Assembly (NCBI GenBank): GCA_029204225.1
Contig: CM055093.1
Coordinates: 850,117 to 914,116, forward strand
Source: Diphasiastrum complanatum
Taxonomy: Eukaryota > Streptophyta > Lycopodiopsida > Lycopodiales > Lycopodiaceae
DNA: 64,000 nucleotides
Reading direction: 5' to 3'
Below, in pieces: positions 22,000 through 35,563 of the stretch; positions within the stretch are counted from its first letter, which is position 1; each line of letters starts with the position of its first letter. Below the pieces are notes generated by a model. The model did no database searches. It saw only the letters and a program-made list of their open reading frames with translations, and was not told the DNA's origin. The position numbers and the translations under genes are program-made.

Positions 22000-24929
22000 G
22001 ATTCTCTAACTTGCAATAAAAAAAATGTTTAAAAGTGTCTATTTTTAATGAAGCACTGTAGGTTTTTTTTGCAAATTCGTTGAAGTGGTGCTCAACCGAA
22101 GCACACGTACTACTTTTGTCTGATTGCTATTTTAAATGAAACCAAGTACTTTGGCAATCCAAAATGGATGTACTTCATTGTTTTATGAAGCTAGAAGTGC
22201 AACAAGGCATCCAATTTGGATCTCATTCAGATCACTGCACCACTTCATTTTTGCAGCTTTTACACTTTGCCTATTCTTCCTGGAGCCCACATAAATTTCA
22301 CGTTCCTCGCCTTGCACAAGCTCCAAGAAATCATTATCTCAAGGGAGATTCAAAGGTTCGACAATTGTAATTAAAGTTCCTAATTTATGAGGCCAATTAG
22401 TTGTTGATGCGTGTTCAAGATTGAGCAAACTGATTTTTTGTTCCTCGAAAAAATCCATGTACCAATGGTGATCAAACTCATAAAATAATTGATGAGCTGC
22501 TTGAATACTTGATTCCAAAAAATTTAATGAGGCAAATAAGTCAACCACATAATGCTCTCTTTGTGCTTTTTGTTCTCCTAGCATGGACTTCAAGGGAGAC
22601 AACGCAGCAAGCTTGATTTGACTAGAAGGCATATTGAGCAAAAACCGTATTCCTTCAATAGGTAACCATGAAACTGAACTTGAAAATTGTTTGCCCCATA
22701 GCAATGTGATACTTTCATTGGACGTCTTAATATATTCACGAAAATCATATGTGTGCCTAATTAATGACACAGTTGGCTTTGGCAAATATGATTCTTCAAC
22801 AATGCCCTGAAACATCGGTAATAAAAATGTCTTCTTGCATTTTAGTCTTTTGGAAAAACAGCTAAACATCTGATTAACTTGATCATGGGTGTAAACCACC
22901 AACAAAAATCGTATTTTCATTTTAAAATTTTTTTTTCTCTACCAATATGGACAAGTGAGCCAGTACAATTTTATTTGTATTTTCTCTAATAGTGTTGTAT
23001 AGTTGCAAATACAATATTTCTCGAAGGTTATCACCAAATTCGCAAATTATCTTTTGTACAATGGTGATAGTCAAATTTGGATCGTTTCAAACATTGGGAT
23101 AATTGAAAAATACTTTTGACTCCAATGTGCCATTAAACATAAGTGCTTCAATGAGATGATGAACCGGAATAAAATCTACCTCGTTCAAATTTTTTAGCTC
23201 TCTAAAAAAATGAGGTAACATCGCTTTCTTCTGATCCATGCCATCGATGACAAGACCCAAATACTTTTGTGGAAACTCCAATATTTTTTTCGATGTTTCG
23301 CCAATTTTGGTCTTTCAATTGTTTGTTGTTCTCTGTGCACTTAAAGCACTTTTGTAGCATCCACTAGAAAATTTAACAATTAAAATATTCAATACATTAT
23401 GATAATATCATAACATTTATAATTTGAAAATTCAAAAGTCATCAAAAAACAAAAGTTTTTAAAGTATTGAAAGTTAATAATTTTTTACCTTTCTTATCAT
23501 TGGTCTTTACTAGTTGTTTGGCAGATTTTAACAATTTGCTTGTCAGACTAAAAGCATGGTTTGGTGGTTTTTCATTGTACCTTTTGGTAGTATATTGTAC
23601 TTTTTGGGGATTTGGGAGGGAGCTTGATAGATGCTACTCACGAGTTAATGCAATGACGGACCTGATAATTATGGGCCTACCCACTTGGAGTATTGGGGGG
23701 TAAGTGGTGGGCCTACTCTGTCTCCTCCAATAAAAAACATAAATCTAGTAAACTTTTCCAAACCGAAATCTCTCTTCCAAATCTTAAGAAAATATGAGTC
23801 ACTTAAATAGGCAACATTTTTGGTCTTAGCAAAATCCTTATACATAAAAAATATCTCCAATTTTGTAAACTTATATGGCAAGTGAAAATATAATGAATTT
23901 TGTAATTTTTCTCCATGCACATCCACAAACTGCTTTAGCCAACTCGTAGCATTAAAATCATCCGAAGTGACACGGTTCCTACCCTTGCAATGTTGTATTT
24001 TTTTGAAGTCGTGCGTGCATTCTTTGAAGGCATGAATTTCCAATCGCATGAACAACTTTGCAGGCTTTTTCGACAAACCTATGCTGCATTTAAAAAATAT
24101 GCATATGAGTTTTTGTTAGGTCTCATTGTGGCACACAAATAGTAATTCTTTTCATCTTTACTTCACAAAAAAAAATTGGACCTCAATTCCTCGATCTCTT
24201 GCTTGTTTAATTTCTGTAAGCAAGAGGATGAACAACAAATCATGCATCGTACCGTCCGAATCTCGTGTCTTGTAATCAATTGTTTTTGACGTTTTGTCAA
24301 AATAGGGGAGGATTTCAAGTCTCTCTTATATCTTTTCTTTCTTTTGAAATCAGATTTGTAAATTGACCACATGGCACTTGTAGTTGCTTGTGGGAATATC
24401 TGCTTGAACATCAGGCTGTTGCTTATGTGCCTCAGTTGTTTCCGTTTCTATAGTGTTCGAAGAATAAGGATTCTCATTAAATACAGCTCTTTTGGATTTG
24501 ATTGGATTAGGGATTTGAGAAGTGGACCTTCTTCGAATATGTGAAAAACTTGCATGTCAAGGATCAATCGATTGACAAGGATATGTAGATTTACTTGAAT
24601 CCATGACTGAGTGAATTGAATCATGTGAATCATCACTCACTAACTCTTCTGATTCGTCAAAACGACCTTGGATTGTTGTTTATCTAATATCTAAATCTAA
24701 AGACAAAGAACTCAAATTTGTAACAGGTTGTGTCAAAGGAGTCATTTCCTGAAAAGTAGTTAAATGAGAAATTTCAGATGATGTTGTTGACGGGGAAGCA
24801 GGAAAGCGTAATAGGATGAGAACACGAAGGAGTGGCTTCATAATAATAACTTTCATTAGAAATATCAGATGAGGATGACTCACATGTGGCTACGTATTGA
24901 GTTACAACTACCGGAATAGAAGTCGCCAT
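22000..24929 (-). pseudogene. DUF7869-like transposon gene, full-length but broken
   Basis: The minus-strand coding relic starts at an ATG at 24929 ('MATSIPVVVTQYVATCESS', Ser-rich). A Cys cluster follows at 24163-24411 ('CMICCSSSCLQKLNKQEI'). A central block at 23087-23281 reads 'YLGLVIDGMDQKKAMLPHFF' and 'NGTLESKVFFNYPN'. Next is 'LLVVYTHDQVNQMFSCFSKR' (22339-22920), where the family has a GHTHDxIDQMF motif. A C-terminal stretch reads 'IGCLVALLAS' and 'EVHPFWIAKVLGF', like a small Tudor/BAH-type fold. The D-G-M, D-N and H-T-H-D motifs resemble the repetitive DUF7869 proteins, thought to be transposon-encoded. Gly-to-Val in the GHTH motif, frameshifts and stops mark it as dead. The inverted copy at 47.2-48.5 kb keeps an intact C-terminal half. 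Confidence 0.65.
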
Positions 24930-25222
24930 CACAAAAATATAATTTTTTTGATTCTATTCCTATTCTAAGCATAGACAGAAATAAAAATATGAACGTAAAA
25001 ATTTCACAACAAACAAAATTTTTACATTATGCTATGCTAGTCATGGAAAGACATAAAATTTGCGAAGAGCACATTTCACATAAAATCAACAATAACAAAG
25101 ATAATTTCCACCTGCAAAAGACTTCTCTTAAATGTTAAAGGGTTAGGGTTAGGGTTTTGCTCTAAAAGTAGGATTAGGGTTGCTAAACTTGACATGGTTG
25201 TAGTCATTGAAAAAGTTGGTAT

Positions 25223-26560
<1,338 letters not shown>

Positions 26561-28715
26561 GTAGAAAAATGATTTATTTAATTGTTTGTCCACCAATTGC
26601 AAGTTGTTTCTATCACCAAGAGCAATATGATAAACATGGCACATTGCATCTTTATCAGAAGTTCATAGTAGTGGATGCCTAATCCGATAGGTCACATTAC
26701 TTTCATAGCTATCATACTATAGTCATTATCATGTTGTCAAATTATTCATTATAAGATAAAAACACGTGAAAGATCAACATACACATGCACAACATAGGTA
26801 TGATAATCCCACCAAGAATCTTTAGATATCTCTCCCTACTAAATCATTCTATCATAGAAATTGTGATATTTGGTTTTCAGCTTCATGGATGAATTTTCCT
26901 ACATGCAATCTATTCCTTCTTGTGACTTGCGGATGCTGTCTATGTCATGCGACTCTTATTCACCATATAATACCATATTGAGAAACTAATTTTTGGTGCA
27001 AGGTCTACTCTACTGACTAAACTCATTATACCATTGGCCGACTGTGATACATCAGGTGGTGGTAGATGACATACCTATATGGTGCCTTATCATGCTAGTT
27101 ACCAAGATATCCTTTTGACAGTTCAAAATGGTGAACCACAGCCCACAACTTTACTTATAACTATAGTAAAGTCTGATTTAAATTGTGTACGGATGGTGAT
27201 TGCGATTTCCAACCGTAATTACCAGAAGGAGTGGTTAAGAGTAATAATGGATGCCAACTTAAATTTAAAATTTTGTTGCTTCTAGAAAGAGGCGCTAGTT
27301 TGAATGAGCTTGTAGAATTTAATCATTACATTTTATGACATTCTCTAATATTCTTTCTGCTGAAATTGGTCAATTTTTGCTGCTATATTTCTAATTCACA
27401 AAAAATACTTTGCTGTAAACACTGTGAAAATGAAATGACCTAAAATTCTTTCTGCTGAAATTGGTCAATTTTTTCTGCTATATTTGTGATTCACAGCAAA
27501 TATTTTGCTGTGAAAATGAAAATGACCTAAATCAATCTACTTTTGTTCCTTGAAAGGAAACAAATCAGCTAGCTACATTAAAAACTAAAGCATATCCATC
27601 CATAAAACAAGATGCTAAGTCTCTATGTGGCATCTACATTTATCTACCTCTAACACCAATGGAAAATTTGTTCTTTTGCCAAGGTAGTTTTAGGTGCAGC
27701 TAGTCAGTCATTCATTCACATGATCTTGTTGTCAAGTACGTTATAGAGTATTCAATCAACCACAATACCAAACTTTTTCACTTTCCGATACAACCATAAC
27801 GCACACTGGACATGTTTTCGCATCATAAAACTCCCACCATTCAGTCCTCAACTTGAATCTACGTCGTCCTCTCGCGAGCTGTCGAACTACTACTAACTTC
27901 TATTCATTAACTATCGCAAAGAAAATTATACTTAGACCTTTTCCTTCTATGTTAGAAAACTAGTTGCTTGATGCTGCCACTCCTTAGCTCGTGCGATATG
28001 ATTGAGGCACCATCCAGTCTACTTTTATGTCTACTTCCGCCGCATTCTTCTATCTCTGCAAGTCCAGTTATTTAGAACATCATTTCTGTTTAGAACGTCA
28101 TGTTTCTCTGTTAAGTTCTTAGAAGCTTTGACTAATATTTAATAATTTGAATATCACATATTAATCAAATGGGAGTGAATTAGTTAGTAACCTTCATGGA
28201 CAGGTACCTCTACAAGCTGTACACGAGCTAGAGCTAGTTATGCTTCTAGTGGTTTGGAGAAAACCCGACGTCATTCCATCCTCTGAATAGCTTCTCTTTT
28301 GAACCATTTTCCAGGAAGATGCCATGTTCTTTTAGCTCCCAGATGAAATCCGTAGTACTTGAATGCTGTCAAGCAATATAGCTCTTTATAGCAAACGTCC
28401 AGAATTTTATTGAAGATTGAATCTGATGCAAAACCTCATATTCAGATGTTGAAACTTCAACAACAAAGACTTGTTTATTGTCTCAAACAAGCTTAGCTTA
28501 TTAGTAATACTGAAACTGTAAAGTAGATAACAAGGAACGCGAACAAAAAAAGTATGATCCGTAACACAAATACCAAATCTAGATCTGGCGAAAGAAAGCG
28601 ACGCATGCATCATCGATGATAATGAAAGAGCAACAATAAGAGCAAATTGCAAAAACAAAATGTGAAAGTAGTTATCAGTGTCATTGTTAAAGAATCATAA
28701 TAACCAGCTAATATA
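26561..28715. other. AT-rich region with a 95-bp tandem duplication
   Basis: No gene is recognised. The one clear structure is a direct tandem duplication, 27351-27445 and 27446-27533, with several differences, carrying 'TTTGCTGT' and 'CTGAAATTGGTCAATTTT' units. 28407-28700 is the decayed 3' flank of the SPH copy that follows. Confidence 0.6.
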
Positions 28716-29109
28716 CTACAACACCATGAGAAAATTCAGAGAACTCCAATCGCTTACAAAAATGCTGAAAAGTTGTGGCCGGAACATATGAAGAATCTGA
28801 GAATTGAATGAGATTTTACTTACGAAGTAACTCAACGACAAGGACCACAGAACTTTGTCCAAGTATTTGCCATCAGATTTGTAAAAGTCGCACCAAAATT
28901 TGGTCGATGGCGAGCCATTAAAATGCCAGTCACGTTCTTCGCCGATACTCAGATCATGCGTCCCCAAATGACCATTAACAAGTCGTGGTAATGGGATGCT
29001 GGGTGCGGTTGGTGATAGTAAAAGAATCAGCGAAAGCAGATGGCAGAGCTGGAGCCACAATCGCCATTGTCACGACGAACAAAGCTAGCGCAATTCTAAT
29101 CACCGTCAT
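28716..29109 (-). pseudogene. S1/SPH-type gene, copy B, frameshifted
   Basis: The start codon (29109) and signal peptide are conserved with copies A and C. An 11-base deletion just after the first conserved Cys codon shifts the frame into TAA. The downstream region still encodes 'LGTHDLSIGEERDWHFNG' and 'TKFWCDFYKSDGKY' in another frame. It is a pseudogene. It keeps the same arrangement as its siblings: a CT run on the sense strand (29123-29181) ending about 13 bases before the ATG. Confidence 0.72.
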
Positions 29110-29120
29110 GCTTGTTAGGC

Positions 29121-29122
<2 letters not shown>

Positions 29123-29181
<59 letters not shown>
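29123..29181. repeat. (GA)n microsatellite, 59 bp
   Basis: A perfect GA run at the 5' leader of SPH copy B, homologous in position to 20256-20447 and 50034-50161 but much shorter. Confidence 0.97.
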
Positions 29182-29183
<2 letters not shown>

Positions 29184-29912
29184 AGTTTATAGTGCAAACG
29201 TGCAAACCCTGAAATACTTCTAGGGTTTAGGGTATTGTTATTTGTCACCTTCATGCAATAGGTTAAACGGCTAAAGTTCTTATCTTAGGCGTCAGATAAT
29301 AATCTAGTATACATAGTATGCACTATGCACCTTGTGGTTGTCAATGTCTTTTGGCATTTCATTCTCTGTGAAATATGCATCCCATGTGTTTGCACACAAA
29401 TTTAATACACTTCCAAGTTGCACGATAATTGCCAAAATTTTTGAAGCTTGTTCAGATTTTATAGATAAGCAAGACATTCGGACAAACAATCAAAACTTAA
29501 AATTCTTTCTACTTAAATTGCTTGTAGCCAAGATATCCTTGCACAAAGGTGTCTAAGAGCTTAAGTCTCAATGTTGTAATATAACATGAGGATTAGGCCT
29601 CTAGAGTTTATTATTTAAGAGCACAGACATGTAGTGTGTAACTCAAAAAACTTCTCTTCCTAAGTTGTAATAATGTTCTCCAACTCATGCTCTTGCTTGC
29701 AGTAGGTGGAAGACATGAATCGATTCAATTGACGGGAAGTCGTAGAGAGCTTTATAATATATTGTAGGTGCCAAAAGTTGCAAAGGGTTATTATCCACGA
29801 TTGATGATCAAATGACATGACGTGTAAGACTAAATAAATACATGAGCCAATACCTCAATCTTGGCTTTGCTCACCCTTGTCAAACTACTTTTACTATCAC
29901 AAGGGGTTGAAA
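29182..29912. repeat. SPH upstream flank, third copy
   Basis: Noncoding and homologous to 20448-21150. Homology stops abruptly near 29912, after a conserved CACAAGGGGTTGAAA, where an inverted Helitron module starts. This is a sharp recombination junction. Confidence 0.8.
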
Positions 29913-30945
29913 TTCGAATTTGAATGCGTTGCTGTTATTCCAAAACACTTTGCAAGATCCAACATAGGCACCAAGGAGTTGAAATACAACAGAACGTCGA
30001 CATCTCTATCTGCCTCTCATTAGACCAAGAATGAATATTCTGTTGATCGGTCATGTTAGATTGATTTCGATGATGTACTAAATCACTCACAAATCACTAA
30101 AATAATAATTTTCTCCCTCGTACCTTAACTATGCATATAAATCTCAATCACATCCTTGTGATTATTGAGTCACTCTTTGCTTCTATAAGTGCATAGCAGC
30201 AAGTAAGCTCAAACTTCAAATCTCTTCATACGCGGCCATTTATATTGTGATCTTTCTCCAAATCATAAATACTCCAAGAGACCTTGTCTGCATGAAATGT
30301 CAAAATTCTTCTGCGGGTGGTTTACATATAGCAATACTTGAAGCCATTAGTAGCAGTCTTACAAAATTCTCCAAGCCATTATTTTGACCGCACAACTCTA
30401 CTACTTAGAGTTTGCTTATTGATGTTTCCAATCAAATAGATATGTTGTGTTTGATTGGTATAGAATAGCGTTTGTGAACAAAGTTTTAAACATGCTCTTG
30501 AAACTAAACATAATACTCTTGCTCTGGATGTTTGGTATCTAAGAACACAATGAAAGATTTTCTTGATAAAGATCGACTTGAATCAACTTTTGAAACAATG
30601 CAAACGGATCCACTGATTCACAATAATGTTATTTTGGAAGACATGACACACTAGCCAAAAACACTCAAAAATTAACATCTACCAATACTCGAACCTCCAA
30701 TTACGTAGCAAAGGAAATCTACATGGACGCTAATACAATTTACAACCAATATTAAAGGAATACCAATAAACCAAGACAAAAACAAAATAATTACTTTGGA
30801 AACAACGTTGTTTCCTTTTTATTTCCATTTGGCCATGGCTTTTATAATGACAAAATGAATTTCTTAGATTACATTAATATTAGAGTTAGCTCATCTTTTC
30901 AATTTTCACATTGTATACTCCATATATATTGATTATGTACCAGCC
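29913..30945 (+). pseudogene. Helitron N-terminal relic, inverted copy
   Basis: This is the reverse complement of 9886-10910 with few differences. Read on the plus strand it contains the 'IPINQDKNKIITLETTLFPF' block near 30755-30820, but a one-base loss just after LFP breaks the 'LFPFGHGF' motif. It ends near 30945 where copia gag sequence begins. Confidence 0.7.
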
Positions 30946-31827
30946 TAGACTTCACATCTAAAGGCAAAAAGAAGACTCATCCTTTCAAGAAGATCCAAGG
31001 CAAGGAGGCCGAGGCAAAGGATGGAGGATCTACCTCCAAAGGGAAGCAAAAGAACAAAGCCAAGCTAAAGTGTTTCTTTTGTGGGAAGAAAAGACACTTT
31101 GCTTCCGAATGTTATAAGAAGAAGAATGCACAAGGGAGTGAAGATCAAGACAACCTTGCACAAGGGGAGGAGGAAGAGGATGGCTTCAGCACATCCTTGA
31201 TGATAGCATCTACACAAAGATCAAGCCAAGAGACATGGTGGATTGATAGTGGGGCTAGTTCCCACATGTCATTCAACAAGCATTATTTTTCTACTCTACT
31301 TTTTTGTAATGATTCTAAGAAGTCAATCTACATTGCTAGTGATCAAGAATGTAAGATAGATGTCATAGGATCCATTCCATTATGCTTAGGATCATCTAAG
31401 AGGATAGATCTTGATAATGTTTTTTATGTTCCATCCATTACCAAAAAACTTGCTTAGTGCTGGTCAATTAATGGACAATGGACTAGATGTACATTTCAAG
31501 AATGGAGTGTGTTCCATCTTGAAGAGTGATTAGTGCATAACTAGTGGCATTAACCAAGGAAGGCTCTTTAAGTTGGATGATAACGTGGCTATTGAAAGTG
31601 TGAATATGGTTAGGGAAGAGTTGACTCAAGTGGAGCTTTGGCACAAAATATTGGGCCATCCTAATCTTCAATCAATGGAATCCATGGCATCAAAGGAGCT
31701 AGCTCTCAGCCTACCAAAAGCTTTCAAGAAGTGTGGCAAAGTCTGTGAGGCATATGGCCTTGCAAAGGCACACAAGACTTCCTATAAGAGATCTTTAACA
31801 AGATCTACCTCACCTTTGGATCTTATC
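30946..31827 (+). pseudogene. Copia element 2, gag-protease-integrase N-part
   Basis: The plus strand has a lysine-rich Gag tail with a zinc knuckle 'CFFCGKKRHFASEC' (near 31071), protease 'WWIDSGASSHMSF' (near 31236) and an integrase zinc finger 'LWHKILGHPNLQSMESMASK' (near 31638). There is one frameshift near 31450 and a TAG at about 31531. Homology to copia ends at about 31827, exactly where a TG-starting gypsy LTR begins. The integrase core and start of RT are missing; RT resumes at 35564. Confidence 0.85.
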
Positions 31828-32590
31828 TGTAGTGGGTTTCTTTCCTTGCCTATCCTCCACCCAAGATCTAATCAATCTAGCATCAAGGAGATGAAGTTAG
31901 TTGTCATGCATAGGTTCGTTCCCATGAGAGCGATAGTATAGTTCAGATTTCAACATGAATGGAGGATCTAACACTAACATCCATTAACACTAAGCATTAA
32001 CACTACATCCATTAACCCTACTTCCATTAACCCTAAATCCACAACAATGATAGAAACTTACTCTTTCTTTCTCTCCCTTTCTCTCTCACAAAAATCATAA
32101 AAAAATAGCAATCCCAATAATGATCAAATCCAACAACTAGCAAAATCCAAAGAAAGCATGAGAAATGGAGGAAAAGAGAGGAAGAGCAAGGATATTCATC
32201 AATCCATTTCTAAAGAGAACCAATCTGCTTTATTGAAATGAGGAAATGAACATCAGGAGCAACTCGAGTTGGTCCCTTTTTATAGTAGAGAGGAGGACCC
32301 TGGCCTCTGAATCCTATTGGTCCTGTCTTGCCTCTCTTTTTATTCAAATTTAAAAAAGTGTGGGTACCATTAAAATTGGAGGGAAACCCAACTTTATTCA
32401 CTAACTTGACATTTAGGCCCTGTGACATTAAAAGTCCCGCAAAAAGGCCTAAAGTCCTTTTATTAACTTTTAACTGATCAATCAAATAACTATGTGATCA
32501 TTGGGTTGGACTTACACACGCAGGGTGCCAAATCCCTCTCATTTATTAGCTAGGGTTAGGGTTGACGTGGGATCCACAAACCCTCCAACA
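31828..32590 (-). repeat. Putative gypsy 3' LTR (763 bp)
   Basis: Bounded by TGTAGTGGG at the left and CCTCCAACA at the right on the plus strand, with an imperfect terminal inverted repeat. A purine tract on the minus strand (32591-32606, GGTGGGGGATAC type) abuts its right end, as expected for the 3' LTR of a reverse-strand gypsy element. Short tandem CATTAACAC/CATTAACCC units lie at 31976-32040. No second LTR is present to confirm the ends. Confidence 0.6.
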
Positions 32591-32606
32591 GTATCCCCCA
32601 CCAAAA
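32591..32606 (-). promoter_or_regulatory. Putative gypsy polypurine tract
   Basis: On the minus strand a G-rich purine run sits directly 5' of the LTR start TGTTGGAGGG. Its position fits a plus-strand primer for the reverse-oriented gypsy element. Confidence 0.55.
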
Positions 32607-32640
32607 CTGGTGGCGGTCCCACGACACCTGCAATATGTAG

Positions 32641-33528
32641 TTATTGGGGACTTTTATTGGCTTCGCGTCGAATCTTGATTAAATGATACTGCACCTTCTC
32701 CATAAAGTCGAGGCGTGCAGTATTGAAATCCAAATTGTGGGGCAGGAAACAACAGTGGGCTCCGGCAATCCACTTGGAGGTTGTCCATGAGGTGAAGAGA
32801 GATTCCCAAGAGCCTCCCATCATAGCCGCACGAAAGTAGAGATGAGCAACCAGCAGCTGATCTTTGATTTGCTCTGAGGCCATCGGCTTATTTGGATCGA
32901 ATGCCAGAGGAGGGAGGCAATCGTCCCATTTGGTTGCCACTGACACCAACAGAGTTAGATCTTTAGCAAACATTGTCGATTGTCGCACTGTTGGATCTGG
33001 AGAGTGGACACACTCTCTCTGATATGCTTGTATAGCACGGTGGAAGTCCACTAAAATGGTCTAGCTATAAGGTTGATGGATGATTGGCCAATTGGGCGTA
33101 TGGATGGTGATTTTGTCCATAGCCAACCCCAAATCTTTCCATTTATTTATTCGTGGCATTGGCACGTAATAGGGATCTACCCGCAACTGGTGAGGGCTGG
33201 CGACGTAACTCCTAATTGATTTCGGAGTTTTTTCAAAAACCGTGATTCTCCATGTCGGCTGCTCTCCCAGTGCGGGTATTTTGTCCAACTCTTTGCAGGC
33301 CTCGATCTCGGAGGTCTTAAATTTCAGAACCCATCCACCATGCGAGGACTCATGCGGATGTTGCTTTAAGAAGGTCTGGATCTGGTCCTCGACGCTGATG
33401 GGCCTTCTGAATAGAGGTCTTGTCCTTGATGAGGATGGACTCACTTGTACTGCTGGTATGGTTGGCGGTTGATCTGCTATATCTGGAGCTCCCCCCTGGT
33501 CCATGCTTGAATGAATCCCTGTATCCAT
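32641..33528 (-). pseudogene. Gypsy-associated accessory ORF ('HPHESS' protein)
   Basis: One minus-strand frame of about 295 codons is interrupted only by a TAG at 33061-33063. It includes 'IQTFLKQHPHESSHGGWVLK', 'ALGEQPTWRITVFEKTP', 'SIRSYVASPHQLRVDPYYVP' and 'HRAIQAYQRECVHSPDP', ending 'LIKIRREANKSPQ'. No known domain, signal peptide or transmembrane segment is seen. It lies between a truncated integrase and the polypurine tract/3' LTR, the place where Tat-like gypsy elements carry an extra ORF. A decayed paralogue is at 56690-57060, downstream of a coiled-coil ORF. The single stop is probably a mutated CAG. Confidence 0.55.
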
Positions 33529-33543
33529 TGGTACAACTTCTTG

Positions 33544-34300
33544 TCACGGGGGGAAGAATTGCTGCATGACCGAGACGGGGGGTAAACACTTTATTGTTTG
33601 ATTAACAAAGTGTGTACCCCGGTCAGTGACAATTTCGATCGGACATCCAAATCTGATTATAATATTTTTATATAGAAACTTGGTCGTAGATTTCGTATCA
33701 TCCACTTTGACATCTTTGGCTTCAACCCACTTGGTCATATAATCAGTTGCGACGATAATGTATCAGGCCTGAGGTCCTTGCGCGGCAGGATGAATAGGAC
33801 CAACATAATCCAGTCCCTATTTTTCAAACGGTGCATGCGATAAAACCGGATGCAAGGGTTCATAATTCTGTCGAGTAGGTCGTCGTGCTTGTTGGCAAAC
33901 ATCACATGTCTGAATAAAATTTTCTCTGTCCTTATGAAGCGTAGGCCACCAACAACTGGATTGCAAAAGTTTGCGAACAGTAATATCTGTAGAGAAGTGT
34001 CCTCCACCCATGTCGTCATGTGAAAACATGATTAAATCTGGTACTTCATGTGGTAAAACACACCTTCGTAAAATATTATCTGATCTATGACGGTACAATT
34101 GTCCTACAATTAGTTGATAAGGTTGAGCCTTATGAATCAATTGTCTCTTCTGTACTTTTGTCAAAGAGTCATTCGGTTGTCCTAGCATCAGGTACTCAAC
34201 AATATCTGCCACCCACTCAGGTACTACTTCAACATAGAACAATGCAGCATCTGGCAGTTCATCATCTACTTCAATATTGACTGGTGCAAATTCAATTTGC
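33544..34300 (-). pseudogene. Gypsy integrase, truncated
   Basis: On the minus strand, 33817-34242 carries the integrase zinc-binding region: 'HDDMGGGHFSTDITVRKLLQ' and 'CDVCQQARRP'. The catalytic core starts at about 33790 in another frame, with 'YMTKWVEAKDVKVDD' and 'FGCPIEIVTDRGTHFVNQTI' containing the second catalytic Asp. The core stops before the glutamate and is joined to unrelated sequence near 33590. It is non-functional, and it points the same way as the RNase H and RT relics to its right. Confidence 0.85.
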
Positions 34301-34309
34301 GAAACATGA

Positions 34310-35140
34310 TCGACTAGATAATCTTGCTTTTCCTTTCAAACCACAATCCGAAAGTCAAATTCAGTCAATAATAATAACCATCTTGCAATACGTCCAGTAT
34401 TGCATGTCTTGTTTACCAAGTAAAGTAACGGGTGATGATCCGTATAAAATGCAAAGTGTGTTTCCATGAGGTAGTGACGATTAGTGCTTCACGTTTTGTT
34501 GTTGAATAGTTCTTTTCTGGATCTGTAAGCTGTCTGCTTGCAAATCATGTAGGATAATCCTTCTTATAGGCACCTGGCTACGTCAAAACTGATCCAATGG
34601 CGTATTTTGAGGCATCCGTATGAACATGAAACTCTATCGTCCAATCTGGAGAACGCAATATTGGTGCTGAAGTTAATGTTTTTTTTTAACTTTTCCAAGG
34701 TTTCTAACGCCTCTACTGTCTAAATAGGAACAATAGTTAGTTTGTATATAGGTCATGCTAAATCCGCAAAGAAGATAATAAAAATTCGATAGTAGTTCGC
34801 ATGACCCATAAACACATAAACTCCTTGAATTGTTGTTGGCGGTGGCAATTCCACAATAACTTTGATCTTAGAATAATCTGTGACAATACCATGTCTTCAT
34901 ATCACATGTCCAAGCACAACTCCGTGTGACACCCATATCTAGCATTTTTACGGATTTAGAGAAATCTGATATTTGCAGCATCTTTCAAATACTTTCTCCA
35001 ATCGATCTAGGTGTTCGTATCTGTACTGTGAACTCCCAAGTCGTCCAAGTAAATTTCAAGAAATTTCTGCAGATAACTTTTAAAAGCAAATTGCATTACT
35101 CTTTGGAATGAACTTGGTGCATTACAGAGTCCAAATGACA
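34310..35140 (-). pseudogene. Gypsy RNase H and RT C-part, decayed
   Basis: The minus strand near 34330-34480 reads 'HFAFYTDHHPLLYLVNKT' and 'GRIARWLLLLTEFDF', the gypsy RNase H tail. The stretch from about 34500 to 35140 is colinear RT/RNase H with many stops and shifts, and the YxDD box is not recoverable by eye. It bridges the RT at 35.1-35.6 kb and the integrase at 33.5-34.3 kb. Confidence 0.7.
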
Positions 35141-35563
35141 TTACTTTGTAAGCATAGGTGCCCCATTCTGTTGCAAAAACAGTTTTGTGGTGATCGGCAG
35201 GTGCAATCTTAACTTGGTTGTAACCACTAAATCCATCCAGAAAACTATAGGCTTCGCTCCAGCAAGGCGATCCAAAATGCTTTCAGTAAAAGGCAACAGA
35301 AAGTGATCCTTCCGTGTCACTTTATTCAATGCTTTGAGATTCACACCAATCCTCAATTTTTCATTTTTCTTAGGAACAGTGACAATCGGTGAAATCCATT
35401 CAGTGTGATTGATCTCATAAATGAGATCGGCATCAAGCAATCTCTGAAGTTCCTTCTTTATCAGATCTGCCACATTAGGATTACAGCGATAGAACTTTGT
35501 AACCTTTGGAATTGCATCAGGTACTAAAGGTATGGTATGTTCAATCACTGATGTCAGAATACC
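35141..35563 (-). pseudogene. Gypsy reverse transcriptase N-part
   Basis: The minus-strand reading 'EHTIPLVPDAIPKVTKFY' continues to 'LIKKELQRLLDADLIYEI', 'WISPIVTVPKKNEKLRIGVN' and 'KDHFLLPFTESILDRLAGA', the fingers/palm of a Ty3/gypsy RT. Family-typical RICVD is RIGVN here, removing an expected acidic position. At the right end it is fused directly to copia RT at about 35564 with no LTR, so protease, gag and 5' LTR of this gypsy are missing. Confidence 0.85.

Noticed and set aside
23669-24076. 135-residue minus-strand ORF near 23.9 kb as an independent gene
   Set aside because: It is colinear with the DUF7869-like gene and is best taken as one broken exon of it.
25139-25160. Interstitial telomere-like TTAGGG units
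   Set aside because: Only three short units, not an array; plausible chance or promoter telo-box-like sequence.
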